Shown here piece by piece: positions 5,433 through 13,052 of a DNA stretch of 14,487 nucleotides. Numbering within the stretch: position 1 is the stretch's first letter; each line of letters begins with the position of its first letter. Made by a program: the position numbers and the translations under genes. Source of the stretch: Planctomycetota bacterium (GTDB taxonomy: Bacteria; Planctomycetota; MHYJ01; JACQXL01). The stretch covers positions 1 through 14,487 of the forward strand of contig JACQXL010000072.1 in the NCBI GenBank assembly GCA_016208805.1, in the 5' to 3' direction. Under the pieces are notes generated by a model, which saw only the letters and a list, made by a program, of their open reading frames with translations, had not been told where the DNA came from and did not search any database.

Positions 5433-5458
5433 CCCGCCGTAGCCTCGGCGCAGGCGGG
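5433..5458. repeat. CCCGCC...GGCGGG palindrome
   Basis: CCCGCC-GTA-GCC-TC-GGC-GCA-GGCGGG. The design of ends and GTA spacer is the same as the element translated inside the ABC ATPase gene at 6809-6846. Confidence 0.65.
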
Positions 5459-5473
5459 TCGTTGCGACTCCAC

Positions 5474-5600
5474 AGGGACTTGGATGAGACTTTTACGAGA
5501 TGGTCCCTTTAAGGTCTCTTAAAAGTCCCTGTTCTTTGGTTCCTCCGTGTTTTCGTGGTATGGTCCGTTGTGTCCTTTGTGGTGAACGGTGTCTTTGTGG
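5474..5600. repeat. Inverted repeat and CACAAAG-type filler after the permease gene
   Basis: AGGGACTT (5474-5481) and AAGTCCCT (5523-5530) bound a loop with inner GAGAC/GGTCTC pairing. From 5531 to the permease stop the minus strand repeats words like ACCACAAAGACAC and CCACAAAGGACAC, a filler seen between genes in many uncultured bacterial genomes. No T-run terminator was found for the minus-strand operon. Confidence 0.45.
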
Positions 5601-6470
5601 TTAGATTACATCCTTGCGTTTGAACACGACCAGTCCGGTCACGGAAAACAGGGTTGCCCAGACCACCGGCACCAGCAGACTCTTGACTACGCCGGCGTAG
5701 TCCAGGGTCTGCCCTTTTGCCGTTTCCAGGCCGAGCCATTCATCCAACACCCGGAAACGCCATATCTCGCCCAGCACGCCCGTAGAAATGTCGCGCAAGG
5801 TTATCAGATACCAGTCCAGATAATAGTTAAAGAGGAAGGATGAAGGTTGCGAGAAGAGAGTTACCACCAGATAGCCCAGGAATAGGTAGAATAGCGTGGC
5901 GATGGCCACGGCGATGCCGGCCGATTCTATCAGCGTGGACAGAAACAGCCCGAAGAATCCGATGGCCACCAGCGGCAACAGGACGATAATAAATGTGTAA
6001 ACCGTGTATCTGAACGCCTCGGCGCCGGACAGGTGGACGTAGTCCTTGAAGGTCGGGTCAACGATATCGCCGAAGCCGTAGAGATACCAGACCAGCGCCA
6101 GCCCGATGAGTTCTATCAGCGCCGTCAGAATCAGGGCGATAAGCTTGATGGTGATGGCCTTGGCGAAGAAGAGTTCGCTCCGCCGGTAGGGCGCAATCAG
6201 GACCATCTTCAGGACGCCGGCCGTGGTCTCGGACGATAACGAGAGCGAGCCGAAAATAAGGATGAACAGCGCGGCGATGGCGAATCCGTTTATGGTCGCC
6301 TTGGACAGCACCGTGAAGCCGTTCAATGGATTGTCCGTGGGCGTATATTTATCAGCCAGAATCGTGCCGGCCACGGCCAGGACCGTCAGCCCGGTGGCGA
6401 TATAGAAAATCCGCTGGCGCAGGAGTTTGAACAGTTCCACCTTGACCAGACGGTATATTCGTTTCAGCAT
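5601..6470 (-). CDS. ABC-2 type transporter permease
   Basis: 289 residues with about six hydrophobic segments: 21-40, 62-80, 108-132, 155-178, 182-205 and 262-283. A cytoplasmic start, MLKRIYRLVKVELFKLLRQR, is typical of ABC-2 permeases. The first loop (TILADKYTPTDNPLNGF) and the LSLSSETTAGVLKMVLIAPYRRSELFFAKA segment, which contacts the ATPase, fit the family well. It would pair with the ATPase encoded 70 bp upstream to form an inner-membrane exporter. The substrate is not evident. The ATG has no strong Shine-Dalgarno because the intergenic DNA is filled with an AATCCG-type repeat. Confidence 0.9.
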   Translation of the reverse strand: MLKRIYRLVKVELFKLLRQRIFYIATGLTVLAVAGTILADKYTPTDNPLNGFTVLSKATINGFAIAALFILIFGSLSLSSETTAGVLKMVLIAPYRRSELFFAKAITIKLIALILTALIELIGLALVWYLYGFGDIVDPTFKDYVHLSGAEAFRYTVYTFIIVLLPLVAIGFFGLFLSTLIESAGIAVAIATLFYLFLGYLVVTLFSQPSSFLFNYYLDWYLITLRDISTGVLGEIWRFRVLDEWLGLETAKGQTLDYAGVVKSLLVPVVWATLFSVTGLVVFKRKDVI

Positions 6471-6479
6471 TTTATTCAG

Positions 6480-6540
6480 TAAACGGATTAAGCGGATTTA
6501 GCCGATAAATTTATCCGTTTAATCAGTTCAATCCGTGTAC
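6480..6540. repeat. AATCCG/ACGGATT repeat between permease and ATPase genes
   Basis: Words AAACGGATTAAGCGGATTTA and TTTATCCGTTTAATC face each other, followed by CAATCCGTGTAC. Similar words fill 8091-8165. The whole ATPase-permease gap is made of this repeat. Confidence 0.5.
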
Positions 6541-7296
6541 TCACATTCCCGTAAATCCGCCGAAGGCGGATTCCAGGCTTTCTTTACCCTTCATCACTTC
6601 CTGCAGGCTTCCCTGAACCACCAGTTTACCCGATTCCAGGATGCCGACCTTGTTGCACAGTTTCTCCGCTTCGGACAGCAGATGGGTGGAGATAAGGAAA
6701 GTGGCATTGCGTTCTTTATTAAGCCGTTTAATCAGGTTGCGCATCTCTATGATGCCTTTGGGGTCAAGCCCGTTGGTCGGTTCATCCAGAATGATAAATG
6801 CGGGCTTGCCCGCCGTAGTCCCGACGGCGGTCGGGACGAAGGCGGGGATAAGCGCCGAGGCGATGCCCAGCCGCTGTCTCATCCCCTGGGAATATGTCCT
6901 GACTTTGTCATCGGCCCGCTTGATGATACCGACCGCTTCCAGCAATTCGTTGAGCAGTCCGGTTATCTTGTCGTTGGGAATCCCGCGCATCCGGCAGAGG
7001 ATATATAAATTGTCACGGCCGGAGAGATAGGAATAAAAAGTCGGCACATCCACCAGCCCGCCCACGTAATTCATTATGGCCAGCCGGTTTTCGGCTAAGG
7101 GTTGGTCGTAATAGAGGATGCGGCCGGACTGGGGTCTGATGAGCCCGAGGAGCAGGCGGATGGTGGTGGTCTTGCCCGCGCCGTTGAGTCCCAGGAAGCC
7201 ATAGATATCGCCCGCGGCCACTTCCAGCGAGAGGTTGTCCAGCGCCGGTAATTTGCCGAACCGGCGGGAGAGATTTTCGGTCTTGAGAACAAGCAT
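6541..7296 (-). CDS. ABC transporter ATP-binding protein (ABC-2 partner)
   Basis: 251 residues from the ATG at 7294-7296. An upstream in-frame ATG (7345-7347) would add 17 residues encoded entirely by a dispersed repeat, so I prefer the inner start, although no good Shine-Dalgarno precedes it. Motifs: Walker A GLNGAGKT (about 36-43), signature SQGMRQRLG (136-144), Walker B FIILDEPTNGLDP (167-179) and the switch His in ISTHLLSEAE (205). Between signature and Walker B there are 13 extra residues, PAFVPTAVGTTAG (151-163), encoded by a palindrome at 6808-6846. Normally only about four residues separate these parts. The C-terminus ESAFGGFTGM is also written by a hairpin (6554-6572). It energises the adjacent permease. 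Confidence 0.9.
   Translation of the reverse strand: MLVLKTENLSRRFGKLPALDNLSLEVAAGDIYGFLGLNGAGKTTTIRLLLGLIRPQSGRILYYDQPLAENRLAIMNYVGGLVDVPTFYSYLSGRDNLYILCRMRGIPNDKITGLLNELLEAVGIIKRADDKVRTYSQGMRQRLGIASALIPAFVPTAVGTTAGKPAFIILDEPTNGLDPKGIIEMRNLIKRLNKERNATFLISTHLLSEAEKLCNKVGILESGKLVVQGSLQEVMKGKESLESAFGGFTGM
6554..6572. repeat. Hairpin in the 3' end of the ABC ATPase gene
   Basis: AATCCGCC-GAA-GGCGGATT, 8-bp arms, translated as the FGGF part of the C-terminus. It does not lengthen the protein relative to the usual 'SLE.AF..LTG' ending. Confidence 0.6.
6808..6846. repeat. Palindromic element inserted in frame in the ABC ATPase gene
   Basis: CCCGCC (6809-6814), GTA, GTCCCGAC (6818-6825), GGCG, GTCGGGAC (6830-6837), GAA, GGCGGG (6841-6846). 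With one flanking base it is 39 bp, thirteen codons, read as PAFVPTAVGTTAG. The reading frame is kept on both sides. Confidence 0.85.
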
Positions 7297-7305
7297 ATAG
7301 CAAGT

Positions 7306-7381
7306 AGATTGCTTCGTCGCTCCGCTCCTCGCAATGACCGGTTCCAAGAGGTTGTCATTGCGAGCGTAAGCGAAGCAATCT
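7306..7381. repeat. Dispersed inverted-repeat element (GTCATTGCGAG type)
   Basis: AGATTGCTTCG ... CGCAATGAC (7306-7338) faces GTCATTGCGAG ... CGAAGCAATCT (7354-7381). The right end overlaps the stop codon of the HAD gene (7381-7383), and the left end lies 10 bp before the ATPase ATG. The element therefore fills the whole intergenic gap and supplies the spurious N-terminal extension VIARSGATKQST. Confidence 0.85.
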
Positions 7382-8085
7382 CATTTCATTAAGGTTTTCA
7401 GGATATTGAGCAATTGGTTGAAATTATCTATCTGGTAACGCGGTTTGGTTTTGCCTTTGACGGCCAGGTATTTCTTACTGCGTCTGAAGAGAACGGTTAT
7501 CATCCCGATTTTATTGGCCGGGTCAATATCCAATAGCGGGTTATCGCCCACATACATAATATCCTGAGGCATCAGGGTCAGTTCGGAGCAGATGCGCTGA
7601 TAGAGTTTTGGGTTTGGTTTATTGATGCCGACCTGCTCGGAGATAAATATTGCGCCCGGAGAGAAAAGCGGATAGATACCGAGCCGGAGCAGTTTTTCCA
7701 TCTGCTTGATGGTCAGTCCGTCCGAGATGACGCCCCGGAGCAGGTCGGTCCGGGCCAGCGCCTTGAGCGCCTTGAGCGCATCCGGGTAGGGTTTTAGTTC
7801 CTTGGATTTGGTCTGGTGGTAGGCAATCACGGCCGCGGCTACCAGCGTGGTCGGGTTGATAGACTGGTAATACCGGGACGGGATGCGCACCAGCAGTTTA
7901 TCAAAATGGTGCTCGTAGTTGGACGAGAATTCCGAAATCACCTCGTTGAGTTCCTTGACCAGCGTGTTGAGGGGGAGTTTAAGCCCGAGGTTAATCATCG
8001 CCCGGAGCGAGTTTTCCCTGGCCCGGCGGGCGAAGTCGGAGGTGGAATATAACGTGTCATCTATATCAAAGAAGATGGCTTTCAT
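7381..8085 (-). CDS. HAD superfamily (subfamily I) hydrolase, phosphatase-like
   Basis: 234 residues from the ATG at 8083-8085; a TTG two codons upstream is the alternative. All four HAD motifs are present: motif I FFDIDDTLY (nucleophile Asp7, acid Asp9), motif II VISDG (Ser121), motif III Lys in INKPNPKLY (about 156), and motif IV YVGDNPLLDI (Asp181, Asp186). The helical cap between motifs I and II (STSDFARRARENSLRAMI onward) resembles the CTE7/TIGR02253 group of small-molecule phosphatases. It is a cytoplasmic Mg-dependent hydrolase; the substrate is not readable. It follows the secretin gene by 87 bp of repeat-like DNA and may be co-transcribed, but a functional link to the ExbB/secretin set is not evident. 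Confidence 0.88.
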   Translation of the reverse strand: MKAIFFDIDDTLYSTSDFARRARENSLRAMINLGLKLPLNTLVKELNEVISEFSSNYEHHFDKLLVRIPSRYYQSINPTTLVAAAVIAYHQTKSKELKPYPDALKALKALARTDLLRGVISDGLTIKQMEKLLRLGIYPLFSPGAIFISEQVGINKPNPKLYQRICSELTLMPQDIMYVGDNPLLDIDPANKIGMITVLFRRSKKYLAVKGKTKPRYQIDNFNQLLNILKTLMK

Positions 8086-8090
8086 TAACA

Positions 8091-8165
8091 ACCGGATTAA
8101 ACAGGATTACACGGATTTATTTCCAGACCAGAGACAGGTTACTCTCAGTTAAATCAGTTAAATCC
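8091..8165. repeat. AATCCGTGTAATCC-type filler repeat
   Basis: The text ACCGGATTAAACAGGATTAC, then CACGGATTTA, and later AAATCAGTTAAATC, repeats the vocabulary of 6480-6540. The gap between secretin and HAD genes holds nothing else I can support. Confidence 0.45.
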
Positions 8166-8172
8166 CGTTGTT

Positions 8173-11100
8173 TCATTCCAGGGATTTTTCTATCTCGGGC
8201 AGTTCAATGATTTCGGCCTTAATCAGGATGATAATCTTTTCCTTTTCCTCGCTCTTGGTCTTGCGGCGGAAGAGTGCGCCCAGAATCGGGATTTTCTCAA
8301 AGACCGGCGTGGAGGCGCTGATAGAGCGTTCGGTAATCTTTTTCATTCCGCCCAGAAGCAGTGCGCCTTTGTCGGGAATGACGGCCGAAGTCCGGACACG
8401 CTGTAACTGGACCCAGGGCAGTTCCAGGAAGGTCTCGGGGGCGTCCGGGTTGATATCAAACCGCCGTAATTGCTGTAAATGCAATAACGACGGGAAGGCA
8501 TGCACGGTAATAAACTTGCGGTCGTAACTCATCACCGGTTTGACATCAAGCACCGCGCCGACCGCGAACACGCCGATGACCGGCTCATAGGCAATCGCGC
8601 CGGCAATGACTTCCAGGTCCTGGATATAATGGCGTTGCCTGATAAACGAGACGTTGACGCGCTGGCCGTTAAGGGCGACAATCTTGGGCGAGTCCAGAAT
8701 CGTGCCTTTGCCGGTCTTCTGGAGCATGCGCAGGAGCATATTTATCTGGGGGTTCTGGAGGATGGTCCACTGGAGCCCGAGTCCGCCGGTGTCCCGCAAT
8801 CGGCCGCCGACCTGGAATTCGCTTACCGCGCCGGCATCCCGGAAGGTATAAGCGGTGCGGAAACGGAGGTCGCGCTGGGGGTCATTGGAACGCCAGATGC
8901 CTGCGCCGTAAGGGCCGGCAATGCCGGGCAGAAGCGCCTCGGCAATATTGTTCGGCGTGGCCGGCGAGATATCGCGCAGCTGAATCCCGACATCCTCCAG
9001 AGCGTTGTCGGTGGTATTCAGAAAGGTGGCTTCTATGGCAATCATCGCGCTGCGGAACGAACGGAGCGTATTAAGGAATTCGGTGATTTCCTGCTGGACG
9101 ATTTTGGTATGGACAATCATCATGCGATTGCTTTCGCCCATCCGGTTGATGGTGGCGCCGGCGATGGCGGCCTCGCCGCCTTCCCAGGTGCTTTTGCCTT
9201 TGGCGTCTTTGCCGGTATTGTTTTTAACCAGGGTGATAAGTTCATCAATCGGCATTACCGGGATGGCCTGCTGTTCGGACTGAGGGGCCTGCCAGCCGCC
9301 GCCCGCCGCGCTGGCCTGCAGTTCTATGGTCGGGCCGACAAATTCAGGGATGGGACGGACCAAATCATCCACATTATGAACGCGCCATTCCAGTTCCTCC
9401 GTGACCGTGGAGGCCTTGATAATCCAGAGACTCTTGGTTTTAAGGATATAGGTCAGGTTATAGAGTTCCAGCAGGTTTTTCAGGCAGGTTTCCAGCGGGA
9501 CGCTGGTCAGGGTCAGGGTCTTTTTGTCTTCCGGGATATTCTCGGTGCGGACATCGCCGTCAAACTGGACGGTTATTTTATACTGCTGGGCGATATAATC
9601 CATAATGTCGTAAAGACTTTTGGTGCCGTCCAGGATGAAATTATGCTTGATGGTCTTGAGTTTGCGCTGGATGTCAACCAGGTCCGGGTCTTCGGTGGCT
9701 TTGGACTCTATGATACCGGGCGGTTTGCGGTGCGAGGCGACCTTCCAGACATCGGAGTCATAGCGGACGATTTTATCTTCGGCGTAAGGAATCACGGTTT
9801 CGGCGAATTCGTCGGCCATATCCTTGAGCCGCTCGGCCTTGAGGGCGAGATAATCCTGCGAGATTTTATAATGCCGGGCGCGGGTGGCTTCCTTTTTCAG
9901 TTCCCGGGCGGCGTGGAAATAGGGCGCAAATTCCAGAATCTTGTCGGCCAACTCCTCGGTGTGGTCATAACGTTTCTGCTCAAAACTGACGATGGCCTCG
10001 TGGAAAAGTTTCTTGATTTTCTCGTTGAATTCCTGGCGGCGGCGGAGTTCTTCCTCGGTGGCCAGTTTTTCCGCCGCGATACGCTGTTGCCGGGCCAGTT
10101 CTTCTTCCTGGCGGGACTGTAATTCCCGGCACTCTTTCAGGCGCGGGCGGGCCTTGTCCAGATATCTCTTCAGGTCGGTTTCGTAGGGTATCCACTTGAC
10201 CTTCTCTTCAACCGCTTCAAATTCCGGTACGGCTTCCTTGTAGTTTTTCTCGGCAAAGAGCCGCTCGCCTTTTAAGAAGTGGTTTCTGACCTCAATTTCT
10301 ATCTCGCTCATCTTGACGGCGAGTTGATTTTCCATAAAGTTCTTGATGGTCTTGATTTCCTCGGCCTGCGAGCCGAGAATCATCCGGATTTCCGTGCGGA
10401 GTTTCTCGGCTTCTTTATGATGGGGGTTGAGTTGCAGGGCGGTTTCCAGGTGGTCCAGCGCCTGGCGGTATTTGAACTCCCTGAATAACTGCAGGGCCAT
10501 TTCGTAATGCTTCTGTGCGATGAACTCGTTTTCCTGCATCTTGACCGTCTTATCCTTTTCCTGCTCCCTGAGGAATGCCTTGAGCGGGTCGGTCTCCACC
10601 GGTTCAGGCGCGGCTTCTCTGGCCGGAGCGGCTTCGTGCCGCTCGGGGGTAACGCTTTCCTTGGCAACCAAGGTAAAACCGGACAGGAACGGCAGTTCGG
10701 CGGTAACGCCGACCGGGTCGGTCACGGCGCAACAGGATGCATCGGCGACTTTGACGCCGACCGTGGCGCCTTCCGCCGCCGACGGGCTTAACTCAGCCGT
10801 AATAAAATATAATTGGGCAATACTGGCCAGCGCATGGTCCGCCAGGGCTATTTCCGCCACGCCGTCCTTGAAACTGCCGGAAGCGGTATGGACATCTTTG
10901 AGCGGCTCAAAGGTATCGTTGCCGTCATCCAGGTAAATCTTGACCGCGCTGATATCGGCATCGCCGGCCGTGCCGGTCTGGGCGAGTTTGAGGGACGACC
11001 AGAAGACATTGGGCTGGTTAGTGGCCAGTGCCATCTCGGCGAGTTTTACTTCCGCGCCCGGAGCGGCCTTGGACGGCGCGGTATCCTGGAAGACGACGGC

Positions 11101-11232
11101 GGTGCCGTTGAGTTTCTTGGGCGGCGGCACCTTGGCTCTGGTCAATATTCTGGGGCGGCCGGCGCCACCGCCTCCGCCGCTGCAACCGGCTAATACCAGA
11201 ATCACAAATAACACGAATATTCGGTTCATCAT
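8173..11232 (-). CDS. Large lipoprotein secretin (GspD/PilQ superfamily) with N-terminal Ig-like and TPR regions
   Basis: 1019 residues. A lipoprotein signal peptide with lipobox LAGC puts the modified Cys at 17. Residues 40-190 look like a beta-sandwich ('GDADISAVKIYLDDGNDTF ... LYFITAEL'), unusual in secretins. TPR-like helices (241-280, 316-345, 405-445) and a charged coiled-coil (365-405) follow. An STN-like N0 domain (about 535-608, YDIMDYIAQQYKITVQFDGD) and an N-domain (660-740, with SNRMMIVHTKIVQQEITEFL) lead into the secretin barrel (about 820-1010). Its hallmarks are VIPDKGALLLGG (951-962), IPILGALFRRK (981-991) and IIILIKAEIIEL (1000-1011). It should form an outer-membrane ring channel. 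Its ATG overlaps the stop of the upstream exbD by 4 nt (ATGA), implying coupled translation and matched amounts. Confidence 0.9.
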   Translation of the reverse strand: MMNRIFVLFVILVLAGCSGGGGGAGRPRILTRAKVPPPKKLNGTAVVFQDTAPSKAAPGAEVKLAEMALATNQPNVFWSSLKLAQTGTAGDADISAVKIYLDDGNDTFEPLKDVHTASGSFKDGVAEIALADHALASIAQLYFITAELSPSAAEGATVGVKVADASCCAVTDPVGVTAELPFLSGFTLVAKESVTPERHEAAPAREAAPEPVETDPLKAFLREQEKDKTVKMQENEFIAQKHYEMALQLFREFKYRQALDHLETALQLNPHHKEAEKLRTEIRMILGSQAEEIKTIKNFMENQLAVKMSEIEIEVRNHFLKGERLFAEKNYKEAVPEFEAVEEKVKWIPYETDLKRYLDKARPRLKECRELQSRQEEELARQQRIAAEKLATEEELRRRQEFNEKIKKLFHEAIVSFEQKRYDHTEELADKILEFAPYFHAARELKKEATRARHYKISQDYLALKAERLKDMADEFAETVIPYAEDKIVRYDSDVWKVASHRKPPGIIESKATEDPDLVDIQRKLKTIKHNFILDGTKSLYDIMDYIAQQYKITVQFDGDVRTENIPEDKKTLTLTSVPLETCLKNLLELYNLTYILKTKSLWIIKASTVTEELEWRVHNVDDLVRPIPEFVGPTIELQASAAGGGWQAPQSEQQAIPVMPIDELITLVKNNTGKDAKGKSTWEGGEAAIAGATINRMGESNRMMIVHTKIVQQEITEFLNTLRSFRSAMIAIEATFLNTTDNALEDVGIQLRDISPATPNNIAEALLPGIAGPYGAGIWRSNDPQRDLRFRTAYTFRDAGAVSEFQVGGRLRDTGGLGLQWTILQNPQINMLLRMLQKTGKGTILDSPKIVALNGQRVNVSFIRQRHYIQDLEVIAGAIAYEPVIGVFAVGAVLDVKPVMSYDRKFITVHAFPSLLHLQQLRRFDINPDAPETFLELPWVQLQRVRTSAVIPDKGALLLGGMKKITERSISASTPVFEKIPILGALFRRKTKSEEKEKIIILIKAEIIELPEIEKSLE

Positions 11233-11699
11233 TGTGTAGTCTTGGCGGCGAATTCCACCTTGCGGACGCCGATTTCATTGCAGATATCAAGGACCTTGAC
11301 AATAGATTGCACCGGTATCTTAGGCGACTTGGGGTCTATCTTAAAAGGGATAATTCTATCCACATCGGTTTTGTCCACCCCTTCCCAGATAGTGGCCAAT
11401 TGTTTTTTAAGGGCATCCCAGTCTGGGATACTTTGCTGTCCTATCTTTATCTCCGCCAAATAAGGCGGCTTGCTTTCATTATAGACCAGAGAAATCCGTA
11501 CCTCGTCAAGAATCGGGTCGGTGACCACGGTCATATTCATACCTTTGTCCTTGGGCAGATAAGAGTAGAGTTTGCCTTCCAGCGATTTGAAGTGGATGGA
11601 GCACATAAAGAATATCATTAACTGGAAAATCACATCAATCATCGGGGTCATCGGGATATCCATTGAGGCCTCTTCGGTCTTGGATTTTATTCTGGCCAT
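11229..11699 (-). CDS. exbD: ExbD/TolR family protein, second of two
   Basis: 156 residues. Cytoplasmic start (ARIKSKTEEASMD), then one membrane helix with the family hallmark IPMTPMIDVIFQLMIFFMCS; Asp22 corresponds to the proton-carrying Asp of E. coli ExbD. The periplasmic domain (40-156) ends with a usual ExbD-like SIVKVLDICNEIGVRKVEFA. AGGAG lies 7 nt before the ATG. It forms part of an ExbB/ExbD proton channel that turns the proton gradient into movement in the periplasm. Its stop overlaps the secretin start, the tightest link in the cluster. The two ExbDs differ clearly outside the helix, so they are not a recent duplication. Confidence 0.9.
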   Translation of the reverse strand: MARIKSKTEEASMDIPMTPMIDVIFQLMIFFMCSIHFKSLEGKLYSYLPKDKGMNMTVVTDPILDEVRISLVYNESKPPYLAEIKIGQQSIPDWDALKKQLATIWEGVDKTDVDRIIPFKIDPKSPKIPVQSIVKVLDICNEIGVRKVEFAAKTTQ

Positions 11700-11740
11700 A
11701 GGTTTACTCCTGTTCCCAGCGGGATCTCCACCGATTTATG

Positions 11741-11752
11741 GCCCGCACGGGC
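11741..11752 (-). repeat. Short intercistronic hairpin between the two exbD genes
   Basis: GCCCG-CA-CGGGC directly after the stop of the first exbD (11753-11755). There is no T-run, so transcription likely continues to the second exbD. Confidence 0.35.
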
Positions 11753-12277
11753 TCATTTTTGAGGGTTGGTCGCGCCGATTTCTATTTTCCAAATCAGGGC
11801 GCGGCCGGCCGCCTCCATAATCTTTTCTATTATTCCAAATGGCGCTCCGGCATCGGCCCGAATCATTATCGGCCGATTGGACGGTGAATTGGGGTCGTTT
11901 TTACGCTCACGGTCTAAATCACCTTCCACTCTCAAAACCTGTAATAATTTTTCCTGGTCATAGGTCGCGCCTTTTATCATTATATGCCAGTGTTCTGGAA
12001 TCTGGCAGGGGAATACCAATCTGCCGCCATCATATTTGGCCTGCGGGCAATCCTGCTTAAAAGGCGCTTCGTGCATAACATTGACCATTAACCTGGTGGC
12101 GTCAGGCGACTTGTCTTCAACCGCAGAGAACGCTTCGGGCAGCCAGACCCTTTGGATATCCGTATTGGTGAAATCGCTGGCCAGCATCAAAAAGACGATT
12201 AACTGGAAGACGATATCAATCATCGGGGTCATATTAAACCCCACGTTTTCCGTTATAGTGGACTTCTTTATTTTCAT
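11753..12277 (-). CDS. exbD: ExbD/TolR family protein, first of two
   Basis: 174 residues. Short basic start, then the helix FNMTPMIDIVFQLIVFLMLA with the conserved Asp21. The periplasmic part is longer than usual because of an insert at about 74-95 with two cysteines (QDCPQAKYDGG, FPCQIPEHW) that could form a disulphide. The C-terminal core PIMIRADAGAPFGIIEKIME matches the 'v.I.aD....y..vv.vmd..r' block of ExbD/TolR. It lies 25 bp after the ExbB gene; the gap contains a 13-bp palindrome GTTCACCGTGAAC (12287-12299) and only a weak ribosome-binding site. Together with the other ExbD it probably shares the single ExbB. Confidence 0.9.
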   Translation of the reverse strand: MKIKKSTITENVGFNMTPMIDIVFQLIVFLMLASDFTNTDIQRVWLPEAFSAVEDKSPDATRLMVNVMHEAPFKQDCPQAKYDGGRLVFPCQIPEHWHIMIKGATYDQEKLLQVLRVEGDLDRERKNDPNSPSNRPIMIRADAGAPFGIIEKIMEAAGRALIWKIEIGATNPQK

Positions 12278-12302
12278 ATTTTAGGGGTTCACCGTGAACG
12301 GG

Positions 12303-13046
12303 TTATTTTTCCACGCCGGCCCTGGCCTTAAACTTATCCACGAATTCACCGCATATCATCCCGATTTCCAGGATATACATCGTTACTTTGTTCTTAAACA
12401 GGAAGTATGCGGTAAGCATCGGCATTGCCACAAACAGCCCTTCGGCCGTGGTTACCAGGGCTTCTTCCACGCCCTGGGCCAACTGCCCGGGAGTGGGCGC
12501 TTTTGATATTTTAATAATGCCGAATGCCTTTATCATACCGGTAACGGTCCCGGTCAGACCTAACATCGGGGCGATATTGCCAATCAGCGAAATATAACTT
12601 ATCTTCTGGTTGAGTTTGGAGGCCTCTTCCTCGCCGGTCTCTTCCATCGCCGCGACCATTGAGTCATACCCTTCGTTGACCTTGGAAAGAGCGGCGCCGA
12701 TGATGTTGGTGAAGAAATTAGGATTGGCATTGCAGAGCGAGACGGCTTCTTCGTATTGACCTTCATCCACCAGGGCTTCAAGTTCCGCCACGATTTCAGG
12801 CGGGCAGAGTTTGACCCGCTTGATGTTGACGATGTGTTCTATCATAAGCCCGAAGCCGACAATACTGCAGAGGATAATAAAATGACCGACCCAACTGCCG
12901 GCCTTAATCAGGTCCATAAAAGAACTTTTCGCCCCTTCGGCTGACCCGCCGCCGTCTTCTGGGGCATAGAGCAATCCACTGCTCAATAGAACAACGGCCA
13001 GACATACGGTTATCAGGGTTGCCTTGCTGCTAATGCCCGTTTTCAT
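12303..13046 (-). CDS. exbB: MotA/TolQ/ExbB family proton channel protein
   Basis: 247 residues from the ATG at 13044-13046. A longer start at 13064 is possible, but GTGAGG lies 6 nt before the inner ATG and would be inside the longer ORF. A signal-like N-terminal hydrophobic segment (LITVCLAVVLLSSGLLYA) precedes the three standard TolQ helices: about 51-70 (WVGHFIILCSIVGFGLMIEH), 145-170 (ISLIGNIAPMLGLTGTVTGM) and 190-212 (LVTTAEGLFVAMPMLTAYFL). The Thr/Gly-rich GLTGTVTGMIKAF and the TTAEGL motif form the proton path with ExbD's Asp. The extra N-terminal segment is common in planctomycete-type ExbBs. It would be the inner-membrane stator of the machine encoded by this cluster. Confidence 0.9.
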   Translation of the reverse strand: MKTGISSKATLITVCLAVVLLSSGLLYAPEDGGGSAEGAKSSFMDLIKAGSWVGHFIILCSIVGFGLMIEHIVNIKRVKLCPPEIVAELEALVDEGQYEEAVSLCNANPNFFTNIIGAALSKVNEGYDSMVAAMEETGEEEASKLNQKISYISLIGNIAPMLGLTGTVTGMIKAFGIIKISKAPTPGQLAQGVEEALVTTAEGLFVAMPMLTAYFLFKNKVTMYILEIGMICGEFVDKFKARAGVEK

Positions 13047-13052
13047 CACATA

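Noticed and set aside
8500..10122. Long plus-strand open frame of 540 codons
   Set aside because: It lies wholly antisense to the secretin gene, which has clear motifs. The plus-strand translation has no domain pattern and reflects GC-rich codon bias.
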